This document shows positions 16,936-25,385 of a DNA stretch of 40,031 nucleotides, piece after piece. The notes under the pieces are model-generated. The model saw nothing but the letters and a program-made list of their open reading frames with translations. It ran no database searches and had not been told where the DNA came from. This DNA is from Gallicola sp. (GTDB lineage Bacteria > Bacillota > Clostridia > Tissierellales > Peptoniphilaceae): positions 1-40,031 of the forward strand of contig DUUN01000339.1 of assembly GCA_012841535.1 (NCBI GenBank), given 5' to 3'. The first letter of the stretch is position 1; the number at the start of each line of letters is the position of its first letter. Both the position numbers and the translations under genes were made by a program.

Positions 16936-17763
16936 CTAACAATTTCCAGGATATACATTTTTAAGATATTTTTTAGCAATTTCTACAAATCTATATATTG
17001 TTTCTAGCGGTGTCGGTGAACTATCCCACATTTTATAAGCTGGGAAAAACCTACTAATATGTAATGGAATTTCAGGGTTAATATCTGCAATCCACTTTAC
17101 CATTTTCTTCAAATCCTCTTCATTGTCATTTAATCCCGGTACAACTAAATTAGTTAATTCTACATGGGTTATTTCCGTTGCCGTTTTTATATTTTTTAAT
17201 ATAGTTTGTAAATCTCCACCAACCCTTTTATAAAAATCTTCTGTAAAAGCTTTAAGGTCAATGTTTACAGCATCAATATGCCCTATTACCTCTTTAAATA
17301 TTTCATTATTTATACTTCCATTTGTTACAAGTATATTTTTTAAAGAATGTTTATGTATTAATTTAGAACAGTCTAAAACATATTCATATCCTATTAGTGG
17401 CTCATTGTAAGTATAGGCTACTCCTATATTTCCCTCAGCTACTAGTTCCTCTGCCATTTCTACCAGCTCTTCCGGTGAAATATACCTTTTATTTATATTA
17501 GTTCCATCAGATGTAGCAATAATATAATTTTGACAAAACTCACAGGTAAAGTTACATCCAAAAGAACCTACTGAAAGAATCTTACTTCCCGGCATATAGT
17601 TATACAAGGGTTTCTTTTCTATAGGGTCTAAGGAAATTGAAGTTACCTGACCATAATTTATAGAAACAACCTTTCCATCTTTGGCCTGCCTGGCATGACA
17701 AAATCCAAATTGCCCTTCATTTAAATTACATCTTCTTGTACAAACATCACATCTTATTTTCAT
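16936..17763 (-). CDS. amrS: AmmeMemoRadiSam system radical SAM enzyme (AmrS-like)
   Basis: This 275-residue radical SAM protein has the cluster motif C70-x3-C74-x2-C77 (CNFTCEFC) and an N-terminal cysteine set (C5, C8, C12, C22), as is usual in the AmrS / PflA-like group. It ends with a conserved-looking PGNC. The start ATG overlaps the stop of the AMMECR1-Memo gene by four bases (ATGA), so the two are coupled. The system is widespread in bacteria and archaea, and its biochemical role is not established. The radical chemistry probably acts on, or together with, the product of the partner protein. Confidence 0.92.
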   Translation of the reverse strand: MKIRCDVCTRRCNLNEGQFGFCHARQAKDGKVVSINYGQVTSISLDPIEKKPLYNYMPGSKILSVGSFGCNFTCEFCQNYIIATSDGTNINKRYISPEELVEMAEELVAEGNIGVAYTYNEPLIGYEYVLDCSKLIHKHSLKNILVTNGSINNEIFKEVIGHIDAVNIDLKAFTEDFYKRVGGDLQTILKNIKTATEITHVELTNLVVPGLNDNEEDLKKMVKWIADINPEIPLHISRFFPAYKMWDSSPTPLETIYRFVEIAKKYLKNVYPGNC

Positions 17764-19145
17764 TTATGACGCACCACCTTAAAACGTTCAAGGGTTTGTT
17801 TATCGTGAGGATATATTCCTGCCTTTCTTCTGACAATTTTCAATTGTTCTTCCGGAGTGTCAACACCCTCAATATTTGGAAGGAGTAATCCTCTTTTCAT
17901 ACCACTAGTAACAATTAAGCCATACTTAGAAGTATCAAGTTCTTCTAAAGATGATATTGGCTCAGCTTCTTCCAATACATCTACACTATAGACTAATTCA
18001 TTGAGTTCACTTTCTTCTACCCTTGGAAATCTTGGGTCCCTTGTTCCTGACGATATAGCATTTTCCAAAATTTCCTCTGCTACTGAATCCTTTGTAGGCT
18101 CTATAGTTCCTATACAACCTCTTAATTGTCCGTGTTTATAAATAGTTACAAAAACCCCTGCCTTTCTAGAAGTCATCTCCTCAGGTAAATTAGATGGCAG
18201 TTTTAATGTCTCATTTGTTCTTATGTAAGTTTCAAGGGATTTTCTTGCTAGTTCAACCCAAGGGTCAGAATTTTTCCTTAAATCCTTAACTCGGTCTTTT
18301 TCCTTTTCTTCATAAATTTTATCAAATTTACGGTTCTTATTTTCCCCAATTACTTCAAATTGTCCTGTTGCATAACCTACACCATAAGGTCCTTCTAAAG
18401 AAAATAACTCTGACTTTACTTCCTTACTGTCTAAGACTCCTGCCATTATTACAAAAGAACGAAGTCCACAATCGGCAGCTTTTTCCATAAATTCAGGACT
18501 AAATTCAAATAGTTTAGAAAAATCGGCAGTTTCTATAATTTCCCCTATTTTTTCATCATAAATCGGTCCTTCCGGTGCAAAACCATAAGGCCCTTCCGGT
18601 AATAATTTATGGGATAAATCTCCACTTGCAATATAGACTGCTTTTCTTGAAAGTTCTTCTGATGCTTTTTGAACAACTTTTCCAAATTCATAATGTTTTG
18701 TTAAAGACAAACCTGAAAGACCAATTCTTACTAATTTATAGTCCCTATAATATTTGTTTATATAATAAAGAGGTACTAAAATGCCATGGTCTAATTCATC
18801 ATCTTGCTCTCCAAGAGTGCCTGCTGCTATATTTTTCTCCTGTGCTAATTCACTTATTTTTTCAACTAACTCGTTATCGTAGGGTATTTTCATCTTTACT
18901 TCCGGTACTCTAAAATTCCAAAAAGAACCTTCACCAAATTCCCCTGAAGATATATTTATATAATCTGCATAGGGTATAGCATGAGGTGAACTTATTATAA
19001 TTGTATCCGGTTTAATACTTGCAATAATTTTTGCTACTTTTTCAAATCCTTCAATAGTCTTTTTTGCCTTTCTTTCTTCACCTTTACCAACTTCCGGAAC
19101 TATTATTGGTGGATGGGCCAATATAAAAGTATTTTTTATAGTCAT
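17760..19145 (-). CDS. Memo-AMMECR1 fusion protein (AmmeMemoRadiSam system proteins B and A)
   Basis: In this 461-residue fusion, residues 1-270 are Memo/LigB-like (class III extradiol dioxygenase fold), with histidines at H11, H55, H120 and H179 in ILAHPPIIVPE, SSPHAIPYADY, ELDHGILVPLYY and SGDLSHKL as likely metal ligands. Residues 295-461 are AMMECR1-like with the hallmark LRGCIG (341-346), then SGTRDPRFPRV and a C-terminal HDKQTLERFKV stretch. The two halves are separate genes in many organisms. AAAGGAG precedes the ATG. It is the first gene of the cassette with amrS. Function is unknown; iron or copper handling has been discussed for human Memo1. Confidence 0.92.
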   Translation of the reverse strand: MTIKNTFILAHPPIIVPEVGKGEERKAKKTIEGFEKVAKIIASIKPDTIIISSPHAIPYADYINISSGEFGEGSFWNFRVPEVKMKIPYDNELVEKISELAQEKNIAAGTLGEQDDELDHGILVPLYYINKYYRDYKLVRIGLSGLSLTKHYEFGKVVQKASEELSRKAVYIASGDLSHKLLPEGPYGFAPEGPIYDEKIGEIIETADFSKLFEFSPEFMEKAADCGLRSFVIMAGVLDSKEVKSELFSLEGPYGVGYATGQFEVIGENKNRKFDKIYEEKEKDRVKDLRKNSDPWVELARKSLETYIRTNETLKLPSNLPEEMTSRKAGVFVTIYKHGQLRGCIGTIEPTKDSVAEEILENAISSGTRDPRFPRVEESELNELVYSVDVLEEAEPISSLEELDTSKYGLIVTSGMKRGLLLPNIEGVDTPEEQLKIVRRKAGIYPHDKQTLERFKVVRHK

Positions 19146-19243
19146 TTTTTACTCCTTTCTTTAATTTTGAAAACATCTTCCCTAATATAACCTTATCACT
19201 TAAAAAGTTTAATTTCCATATTTTCATTGTTTTTTTAATACTT

Positions 19244-19252
19244 TGATATACT
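19244..19252 (+). promoter_or_regulatory. Possible extended -10 promoter of rtcB
   Basis: TGATATACT is an extended -10 (TGnTATACT), with a T-rich region upstream and no clear -35 box. It is about 40 bases before the rtcB ATG. Confidence 0.4.
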
Positions 19253-19293
19253 AGTAGTAGGGATATTACTAACTTTAAGAGAAAGGAGACAAA

Positions 19294-20400
19294 ATGATAG
19301 AGTTAAAAGGTAAATACAATTATGCTATAGTATTTACAGATGATTTAGAAATTCAAGCTGAAAAACAAATTACCAACTTATTAAATCATGAATTTATAAA
19401 GGACAGTAAAATTCGTATTATGCCAGATGTCCATGCAGGTATTGGATGTACAATAGGAACTACAATGACTATTCAAGATAAAATAGTTCCTAACTTAGTA
19501 GGAGTTGATATTGGCTGTGGAACTGAAACAGTCCTACTAAAAAATAAAAATATAGAACTTGAAAAACTGGACAAAATAATTCATAATTCAATTCCATCGG
19601 GTTTTGAAATTCGTAAAACTGTTCACCCCTATATTGATGAACTGGCTTTAGAAAATTTAAGATGTTTAAACCATATTAATATAAAGCGAGCAAGGTTAAG
19701 TTTAGGTACTCTTGGTGGCGGTAATCATTTTATAGAGATTAATGAAGATGAAAATGGCCAGCTTTATTTAGTAGTCCATTCCGGTAGTCGTCATTTAGGA
19801 AAACAAGTAGCTGAATATTACCAAAATCTTGCCTTTAAGGATTTAAAGAAGAAAAATATTAGAATAAATAAGAATTTAGCCTATTTAGAAGGAAAACTAT
19901 TTGATGACTATCTTCATGATATGGCCTTAGTGCAAAAATATGCTGAAAAAAATAGACATGCAATAGTTTCAGAAATAGTAAAGCAAATGAAGTTTAAGGT
20001 TATAGACTCCTTTACAACAATTCATAACTATATAGATATTGAAAGTATGATTTTAAGAAAAGGTGCAGTTTCTGCTAAAAAAGGAGAAAGACTATTAATA
20101 CCAATTAATATGAGGGATGGAAGTCTACTATGTATTGGTAAGGGAAATGAAGAATGGAATTACTCTGCTCCCCATGGTGCCGGTAGAATATTAAGTAGAA
20201 GGGCAGCAAAGGAAAGTTTTAAAATGTCCGACTTTAAAAAATCCATGGAAGATATTTATTCAACTACAATAAATAAAGGTACCTTAGATGAAGCACCTTT
20301 TGCCTATAAGCCAATAGATGAAATAATTGCAAATATAGGAGATACAGTAGAAATAGTTGGGGTTTTAAAACCCTTGTATAATTTTAAGGCTGTAGAGTAA
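19294..20400 (+). CDS. rtcB: RtcB-family RNA ligase (short form)
   Basis: This 368-residue protein has the RtcB signatures in order: MPDVHAG (43-49), GVDIGCG (70-76, with metal ligands D72 and C75), GGGNHF (141-146), VHSGSR (161-166) and PHGAGR (293-298), where H294 matches the histidine that is guanylated during catalysis. Such enzymes join 2',3'-cyclic phosphate ends to 5'-OH RNA ends using GTP and Mn2+. It is shorter than the archaeal tRNA-splicing type and belongs to the compact bacterial group, probably for RNA repair. AAAGGAG precedes the ATG. No RtcA, RtcR or archease gene is adjacent. Confidence 0.92.
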   Translation: MIELKGKYNYAIVFTDDLEIQAEKQITNLLNHEFIKDSKIRIMPDVHAGIGCTIGTTMTIQDKIVPNLVGVDIGCGTETVLLKNKNIELEKLDKIIHNSIPSGFEIRKTVHPYIDELALENLRCLNHINIKRARLSLGTLGGGNHFIEINEDENGQLYLVVHSGSRHLGKQVAEYYQNLAFKDLKKKNIRINKNLAYLEGKLFDDYLHDMALVQKYAEKNRHAIVSEIVKQMKFKVIDSFTTIHNYIDIESMILRKGAVSAKKGERLLIPINMRDGSLLCIGKGNEEWNYSAPHGAGRILSRRAAKESFKMSDFKKSMEDIYSTTINKGTLDEAPFAYKPIDEIIANIGDTVEIVGVLKPLYNFKAVE

Positions 20401-20418
20401 AAAATAAATATGAAATTT

Positions 20419-20452
20419 AGCAAGTGTTTTACATAAAAATACTTGCTTTTTA
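20419..20452 (+). terminator. Terminator after rtcB
   Basis: A 12-bp stem with one G-U pair (AGCAAGTGTTTT at 20419-20430, AAAATACTTGCT at 20436-20447) is followed by TTTT. Confidence 0.8.
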
Positions 20453-20522
20453 TTGTTATTTTATAGGGTATAAATGATTATGAAATATTTATAATAAATA
20501 TATTTTATAAGGAGAATTGTAT

Positions 20523-22547
20523 ATGAATAAGTACACAAATCATTTAATAGACGAGGTTTCACCCTATCTTTTACAACATGCTCATAACCCTGTAGATTGG
20601 TATCCTTGGAGTGACGAGGCTTTTGAAAAGGCCACTACTGAAAATAAACCAATTTTTCTTTCAATTGGCTACAGTACCTGTCATTGGTGTCATGTAATGG
20701 CCCACGAATCCTTTGAAGATGAAGAAGTTGCAAAAATTTTAAATAAAAACTTCATTTCTATAAAAGTTGACAGAGAAGAACGTCCAGACATAGATTCAAT
20801 TTACATGAATGTTGCTCAAACATTAACAGGCTCCGGAGGTTGGCCTTTAACTATTATTATGACTCCTGAAAAGAAACCATTTTTTGCCGGAACATATTTT
20901 CCTAAAAATAGTAAATATGGAAGAACAGGATTAATTGATCTTTTAAATACAGTTACAGATAAATGGCTAAAGGACAATGAAACTATTTTAAATTCAAGTA
21001 AGGAAATAACCTTAGCCATTAAAAACTATGAGGAATCTAAAATCAATAAAGTAGTAAAAAACAATAAGGATTCAATTATTGACGCTATTGAAGGTTTAGA
21101 AGGTAATTTTGACTCTCAATACGGTGGATTTGGAAATGCTCCTAAATTTCCAACACCTCATAATTTACTATTTTTACTACATTGCCATAAACTTGGTTTA
21201 AGTAAAAACGCCCTAGCTATTGTAGAAAAAACCTTAACTTCAATGTATAAAGGAGGAATTTTCGACCATATTGGCTATGGTTTTTCCCGATATTCCACAG
21301 ATAGTAAGTGGCTAGTTCCCCATTTTGAAAAAATGCTTTACGACAATGCCTTATTAGTTATAGTGTATTCTCAGGCCTATCAAATTACTAAAAAAACCAT
21401 CTATAAATATATTGTTGAAAAAACCTTAGAATATATTTCCAGGGAAATGACATCAAAGGATGGCGGCTTTTATTCTGCCCAAGATGCAGATAGTGAAGGT
21501 GAAGAAGGAAAATATTATACTTGGGACTACGATGAAATAATAAAAATTCTAGGAAAAGATAATGGTGAAGATTTTTGTAAATTTTATAATGTAAGTAAAA
21601 GAGGAAACTTTGAAGGTAAAAATATTTTAAATTTAATTAATAATGATGAACTTTTACCTAATAACGAAATAAAAGAAAGTATAAATAAACTATATAATTA
21701 CAGATTAAAGAGATACCCCCTTCATAAAGACGATAAAATACTTGTTTCTTGGAACTCAATGATGATTACAGCCTATGCTATTGCAGGAAGGGTTTTTGAA
21801 AATAATAATTATGTAGATATAGCTGAAAAAGGATTGGATTTTATAAAAAACAATTTAACAAAAGAAGATAATTCCCTTTATATAAGTTACAGGGAAGGCA
21901 ATGTAAGTGGTAAGGGGCTTTTAGATGACTATGCCTATTTGGCTTGGGCTAATTTAGAAATGTACAAGACTAGCTACAAACCTGAATATCTTCTTAGTTG
22001 TAAAAATATTTTTAATAAAATAGAAAAGGACTTCCTTGACCCTAAGGGCGGATACTTTTTAAGTGCTAAAGACTCAAAGGATTTAATATACAGGCCTAAA
22101 GAATTTTACGATGGAGCTGTTCCTTCAGCTAATTCAATACTTGTATATGTTTTTTCCAAATATTCTAAATTAACGGGAGATTCCACTATTCAAAATAGTT
22201 TAGACAAACAACTAAAGGTTTATTCTTCCCTATTTGAATCCCAGCCCTTAGCCTATACCTTTGGCTTACAGGCACTACTTTTAAATATTTATCCTACTAA
22301 GGAATTGGTTTCCATTATAGAATCAGAAGATATAGAAGCTTTGAAAAAGGAATTTTCTAATATTTACAATCCACAAATTACAAATTTAGTAATTACAGAG
22401 GAAGTAAAAGACACTATTAAAAAATTAGCTCCTTTTACAGAAAGCTATTTAGAAAATAGTAAACTACCATCTTATTATTTATGTGAAAACTACACCTGTT
22501 TAGAACCGGTAAATAGCATTGATGAAATTATAAAGGAAATAGGGTAA
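20523..22547 (+). CDS. YyaL/SPATA20-type thioredoxin-domain protein
   Basis: This 674-residue protein has an N-terminal thioredoxin-like domain (about 1-165) with a CxxC pair at C53/C56 in STCHWCHVM, the block [17 protein letters not shown] and a [22 protein letters not shown] stretch. An alpha/alpha-barrel glycosidase-like domain similar to N-acylglucosamine 2-epimerases fills the rest. The family (DUF255) is widely conserved and its activity is unproven. The ATG at 20523 is eight bases after GGAG (20511-20514) and is preferred over a TTG two codons upstream. It is flanked by terminators on both sides, so it is monocistronic. Confidence 0.9.
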   Translation: MNKYTNHLIDEVSPYLLQHAHNPVDWYPWSDEAFEKATTENKPIFLSIGYSTCHWCHVMAHESFEDEEVAKILNKNFISIKVDREERPDIDSIYMNVAQTLTGSGGWPLTIIMTPEKKPFFAGTYFPKNSKYGRTGLIDLLNTVTDKWLKDNETILNSSKEITLAIKNYEESKINKVVKNNKDSIIDAIEGLEGNFDSQYGGFGNAPKFPTPHNLLFLLHCHKLGLSKNALAIVEKTLTSMYKGGIFDHIGYGFSRYSTDSKWLVPHFEKMLYDNALLVIVYSQAYQITKKTIYKYIVEKTLEYISREMTSKDGGFYSAQDADSEGEEGKYYTWDYDEIIKILGKDNGEDFCKFYNVSKRGNFEGKNILNLINNDELLPNNEIKESINKLYNYRLKRYPLHKDDKILVSWNSMMITAYAIAGRVFENNNYVDIAEKGLDFIKNNLTKEDNSLYISYREGNVSGKGLLDDYAYLAWANLEMYKTSYKPEYLLSCKNIFNKIEKDFLDPKGGYFLSAKDSKDLIYRPKEFYDGAVPSANSILVYVFSKYSKLTGDSTIQNSLDKQLKVYSSLFESQPLAYTFGLQALLLNIYPTKELVSIIESEDIEALKKEFSNIYNPQITNLVITEEVKDTIKKLAPFTESYLENSKLPSYYLCENYTCLEPVNSIDEIIKEIG

Positions 22548-22548
22548 A

Positions 22549-22587
22549 AAAAAGTGTGAAAACTTAGATTTTCACACTTTTTCTTTT
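22549..22587 (+). terminator. Bidirectional terminator between yyaL-like and merR-type genes
   Basis: A perfect 14-bp stem (AAAAAGTGTGAAAA at 22549-22562, TTTTCACACTTTTT at 22569-22582, loop CTTAGA) is followed by CTTTTT. The A run on the left makes it effective for the convergent minus-strand gene too. Confidence 0.88.
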
Positions 22588-22593
22588 TAATAA

Positions 22594-23397
22594 CTACTTT
22601 GATTTTATTGGAAAATAGATTTCTGTAATATTATCCTCTGGAGCTACTTCATGTACATTTGTTAAATATATTTCAAAAGGTGCTGAAGATAAAATATAAT
22701 TATTTTCTTCTATCCATTTAACAATTGCTGCATAAGTTTCTGATAATTCAGTATATGCTCCTCTATGAATTGCCATTACACAGGTTTTTGGTTGAAATAT
22801 TCTTGTACCAGCAACTTCTTCTAATATAGGAATTGCTAGTTCAGTATCTGTACTTTCAGGTATAAATTCCTCATCATAGTAAATGGTCATAGGAGGTCCT
22901 GTAATTGTTAATTTTTCAATTTCAATTCTTTTAAATAGTTTCTTAACATATTTATTATAATCTTCTATATTCATTACATTTCTTGTAGATAAAATATTAG
23001 TTTTTGGAAAATCGTTAATTTTAATTTCTATATTATCCATATAGGCCATAATATTATCTCCTTTTTCTAAAATATTAAGGTCCTTCTCCATTACCTTTAA
23101 CAAGTAATTACTTTCTGAAATCTTTATTTTTAATTTTTTTCTTTTTTCTTTAATCATATTTATTAATTTCTTATTATTATTTGAATTACTTATTACATTT
23201 TTTACTTCATCTAATGAAAAACCATATTTTTTGAATTTTTGAATTAATATCATATCATCTAGTTGATCTATATTATAATATCTATAGCCTGAATACTCAT
23301 CAACTTTAGCTGGTTTTAAAAGATTTATTTCGTCATAATAATGTAAAGTCTTTACCGTTGTATTAGATATTTTAGAGAACTGACCAATCGTTAACAT
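22594..23397 (-). CDS. MerR-family regulator with GyrI-like effector domain (BmrR/BltR-like)
   Basis: This 267-residue protein begins with a MerR winged helix-turn-helix (TIGQFSKISNTTVKTLHYYDEINLLKP and YSGYRYYNIDQLDDMILIQKFKKYGFSLDEV, residues 3-65). A dimerisation coiled coil (about 75-110) leads to a GyrI-like ligand-binding domain (about 120-267). This is the plan of BmrR-type multidrug sensors, which activate promoters with over-long spacers. Its own upstream region has exactly such a promoter, so autoactivation is likely. No exporter gene is adjacent; the MATE gene is several kilobases away. The Shine-Dalgarno sequence (AGAAGG) is modest. Confidence 0.9.
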   Translation of the reverse strand: MLTIGQFSKISNTTVKTLHYYDEINLLKPAKVDEYSGYRYYNIDQLDDMILIQKFKKYGFSLDEVKNVISNSNNNKKLINMIKEKRKKLKIKISESNYLLKVMEKDLNILEKGDNIMAYMDNIEIKINDFPKTNILSTRNVMNIEDYNKYVKKLFKRIEIEKLTITGPPMTIYYDEEFIPESTDTELAIPILEEVAGTRIFQPKTCVMAIHRGAYTELSETYAAIVKWIEENNYILSSAPFEIYLTNVHEVAPEDNITEIYFPIKSK

Positions 23398-23433
23398 AAA
23401 GGTACCTTCTTTCTTTGTATTAATACTATAATC

Positions 23434-23464
23434 AGTATATTATATCCTGCTACAGGAGAGTCAA
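23434..23464 (-). promoter_or_regulatory. MerR-type promoter and operator of the merR-like gene
   Basis: On the minus strand, TTGACT (complement of 23459-23464) and TATACT (complement of 23434-23439) are separated by 19 bases, the long spacer typical of MerR-activated promoters. The spacer contains the palindrome TCCTG-TAG-CAGGA (23445-23457), which lies between the boxes as in BmrR/Mta/TipA operators. Confidence 0.75.
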
Positions 23465-23501
23465 TACCATATGATAAAATCTATTTAAAAATTATTAATA
23501 T

Positions 23502-23528
23502 AAAAAAAGATACCCTTACGAGTATCTT
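23502..23528 (-). terminator. Terminator at the end of the glycoasparagine operon (after the Nudix gene)
   Basis: On the minus strand, AAGATACTC (complement of 23520-23528) pairs with GGGTATCTT (complement of 23507-23515) around GTAA, with one T-G pair, followed by a run of Ts. The TAA stop of the Nudix gene is at the edge of the stem. Confidence 0.8.
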
Positions 23529-24042
23529 ATTTAAAATAAGTTCTATAGGATTTTCTAATATCAAATAACATTTCTATAAAGGAAGGGTAGTAGGATAAAA
23601 ATTTATCTTCTTTTATTAATTTTATGATTTCATCCTTACTTGCCCATTTTACTCTTTCCACTTCCTCTTTTTGTAATTTTAATCTACTTATATCTATTTC
23701 TTTTTCTAGTAGAAAAATGTCATCAAATCCGGTAGGAAAGTTTAAGGTTAAATGAGGTCTAATATCTTTTAAATCCAATTTTATACCAAGTTCTTCAAAG
23801 GTTTCCCTCTCAGCAGCTTGGTAACTTTCTTCTCCTGTTATGGCATTACCACCTGCTGTTAAATCCCACAAACCAGCTCTTATTTTCATAAAGGCTTGTC
23901 TTTTTTGTATTAACATTTCCCCCTTGGAGTTAAATATACAAACATGAACTGCTAAATGGTATTGGTTATACCCTATTTTACAATCTGTACCTGTTACACC
24001 TATTTTATTTCTATATTTATCATATATATCCCAAGTTTCCAT
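23527..24042 (-). CDS. Nudix hydrolase (IPP-isomerase-like subgroup)
   Basis: This 171-residue protein has a complete Nudix box at residues 65-87 (G-x5-E-x7-R-E-T-F-E-E-L-G-I). The N-terminal stretch METWDIYDKYRNKIGVTG is typical of the YfcD/isopentenyl-diphosphate-isomerase-like subgroup that hydrolyses nucleoside-diphosphate-linked compounds. It starts 17 bases after the dipeptidase stop with AGAGGTAAAG upstream and ends in the terminator, so it seems to be the last gene of the long minus-strand operon. Its substrate, and any link to glycan breakdown, cannot be inferred with confidence. A sugar-nucleotide or damaged-nucleotide housecleaning role is possible. Confidence 0.88.
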   Translation of the reverse strand: METWDIYDKYRNKIGVTGTDCKIGYNQYHLAVHVCIFNSKGEMLIQKRQAFMKIRAGLWDLTAGGNAITGEESYQAAERETFEELGIKLDLKDIRPHLTLNFPTGFDDIFLLEKEIDISRLKLQKEEVERVKWASKDEIIKLIKEDKFLSYYPSFIEMLFDIRKSYRTYFK

Positions 24043-24059
24043 ACTTTACCTCTAGAATT

Positions 24060-25385
24060 TTAAATATCTTTTGCTAAATTATATAAGGCTAAGGTATATA
24101 TTTCAAGGTTTTTTAAAAGATCTTCTTCTGTCATATATTCATTTTCCTTATGAGCTATTCCCTTTTGTCCCGGAAAGGATGGTCCAAAGGCAACTATATT
24201 AGGCATTTTTCTTGCATAGGTTGCTCCAGTTGTTGTTACAGGTCTTCCATCTAAGCCGGTAGATTTTTCATAGGCATCCTGTAATAATTTTAGTCTTTTA
24301 TCATCCTTTGGAAATATTACACTTGGCATTGATTTAATTATTTCCATTTGGCTGTTTTCAGGAATATTATTTTTTAAATTCCTAACTAATTCATCTTCTT
24401 TTATAGTTACAGGATATCTGGAACTAAATTGAATTTCTATTTTGTTATTTTCTTTTTTTATATTGGTTAAGGAAACTTGAGTTACTCCTGAATCTAAATC
24501 TTCAAATCTAATTCCTAAATTTTTTCCTTCATAATCTGAAAAGGAATCATAAAGCCAAGTCATATATTTGCTTAATTTATTATCTGAATCCTTTAAATCC
24601 CTTGCCATTAAAAGTATTGCATTGTTTCCCATTTCCGGAGCATTTGAAGGTGATTTTTTACCCTTGTATATTTTTTCTTCTTTGTTTTTATATACTATTT
24701 TTACCTTATCCGGTATAAAACTGGAACTAAATTCTCCACTTATTTTATTTATTATGTCCAGCTCATTATTTTCAAATAAAGTTGTTAGCTTTATTCTAAC
24801 AACTCCTCTTTCGCCATAAACTACAGGATATTTACAATCCGGCGTATAGCCAAACACCGGAGGTTTTTCTTTTTGTAAATATAGGTCAATATCCTTTGAA
24901 CCATTTTCTTCGTTGGAGCCGAAAATAATTCTTATTGGTGTTTTAGGAAGAATATTTAATCTTTTTAATATATATAATCCAAATAAATTAGCTAAAATCG
25001 GTCCCTTGTTGTCCAGTATTCCTCTGGCATAAAAGACACCGTCCTTTAAGGTTAATTTATATGGATTTGTACTCCAACCATCGCCTGCTGTTACTACATC
25101 TAAATGTCCAAAAATTCCAATGTATTCCTTACCTTCTCCATATTGAATGTAGGTCATTGCATTATTTACAATTTTACCTTTAAAGCCTAATTTTGTTCCA
25201 ATTTCCAATATTTTTTCCAATGCTTTCTTAGGATATTTACCAAAGGGAGCATCTTCTTCAGCTTCTCCAAGTTCACTGGGTATTTCTATTATTTCTTCTA
25301 ATACTTTATAAAAATCTTCTTTTATTATCTCTATTTCTTTTTTTATAGTATTATATATTTCCAATTTATTTTCTTCCATATTCAT
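24060..25385 (-). CDS. pepV: M20 dipeptidase, Sapep/PepV type
   Basis: This 441-residue metallopeptidase of the M20 PepV group cleaves dipeptides and some N-terminally blocked peptides in the cytoplasm. Metal and catalytic residues are visible as GHLDVV (H94, D96), ARGILDNKG (D125) and GSNEENGS (E159, E160); the C-terminal part holds HKENEYM. The start overlaps the ROK kinase gene by 20 bases. The ATG at 25385 is given, but the ATG at 25379 has better spacing from GGAA and may be the true start. In the operon it could trim peptide from glycosylated asparagine; an equivalent pepV sits in the L. casei alf-2 cluster. Confidence 0.88.
   Translation of the reverse strand: MNMEENKLEIYNTIKKEIEIIKEDFYKVLEEIIEIPSELGEAEEDAPFGKYPKKALEKILEIGTKLGFKGKIVNNAMTYIQYGEGKEYIGIFGHLDVVTAGDGWSTNPYKLTLKDGVFYARGILDNKGPILANLFGLYILKRLNILPKTPIRIIFGSNEENGSKDIDLYLQKEKPPVFGYTPDCKYPVVYGERGVVRIKLTTLFENNELDIINKISGEFSSSFIPDKVKIVYKNKEEKIYKGKKSPSNAPEMGNNAILLMARDLKDSDNKLSKYMTWLYDSFSDYEGKNLGIRFEDLDSGVTQVSLTNIKKENNKIEIQFSSRYPVTIKEDELVRNLKNNIPENSQMEIIKSMPSVIFPKDDKRLKLLQDAYEKSTGLDGRPVTTTGATYARKMPNIVAFGPSFPGQKGIAHKENEYMTEEDLLKNLEIYTLALYNLAKDI

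Noticed and set aside
18575..18913. 112-residue open frame on the plus strand inside the Memo-AMMECR1 gene
   Set aside because: It is antisense to a strongly conserved gene and has no ribosome binding site or family resemblance; the same applies to the other long antisense frames, for example 5812-6129 and 38474-38800.
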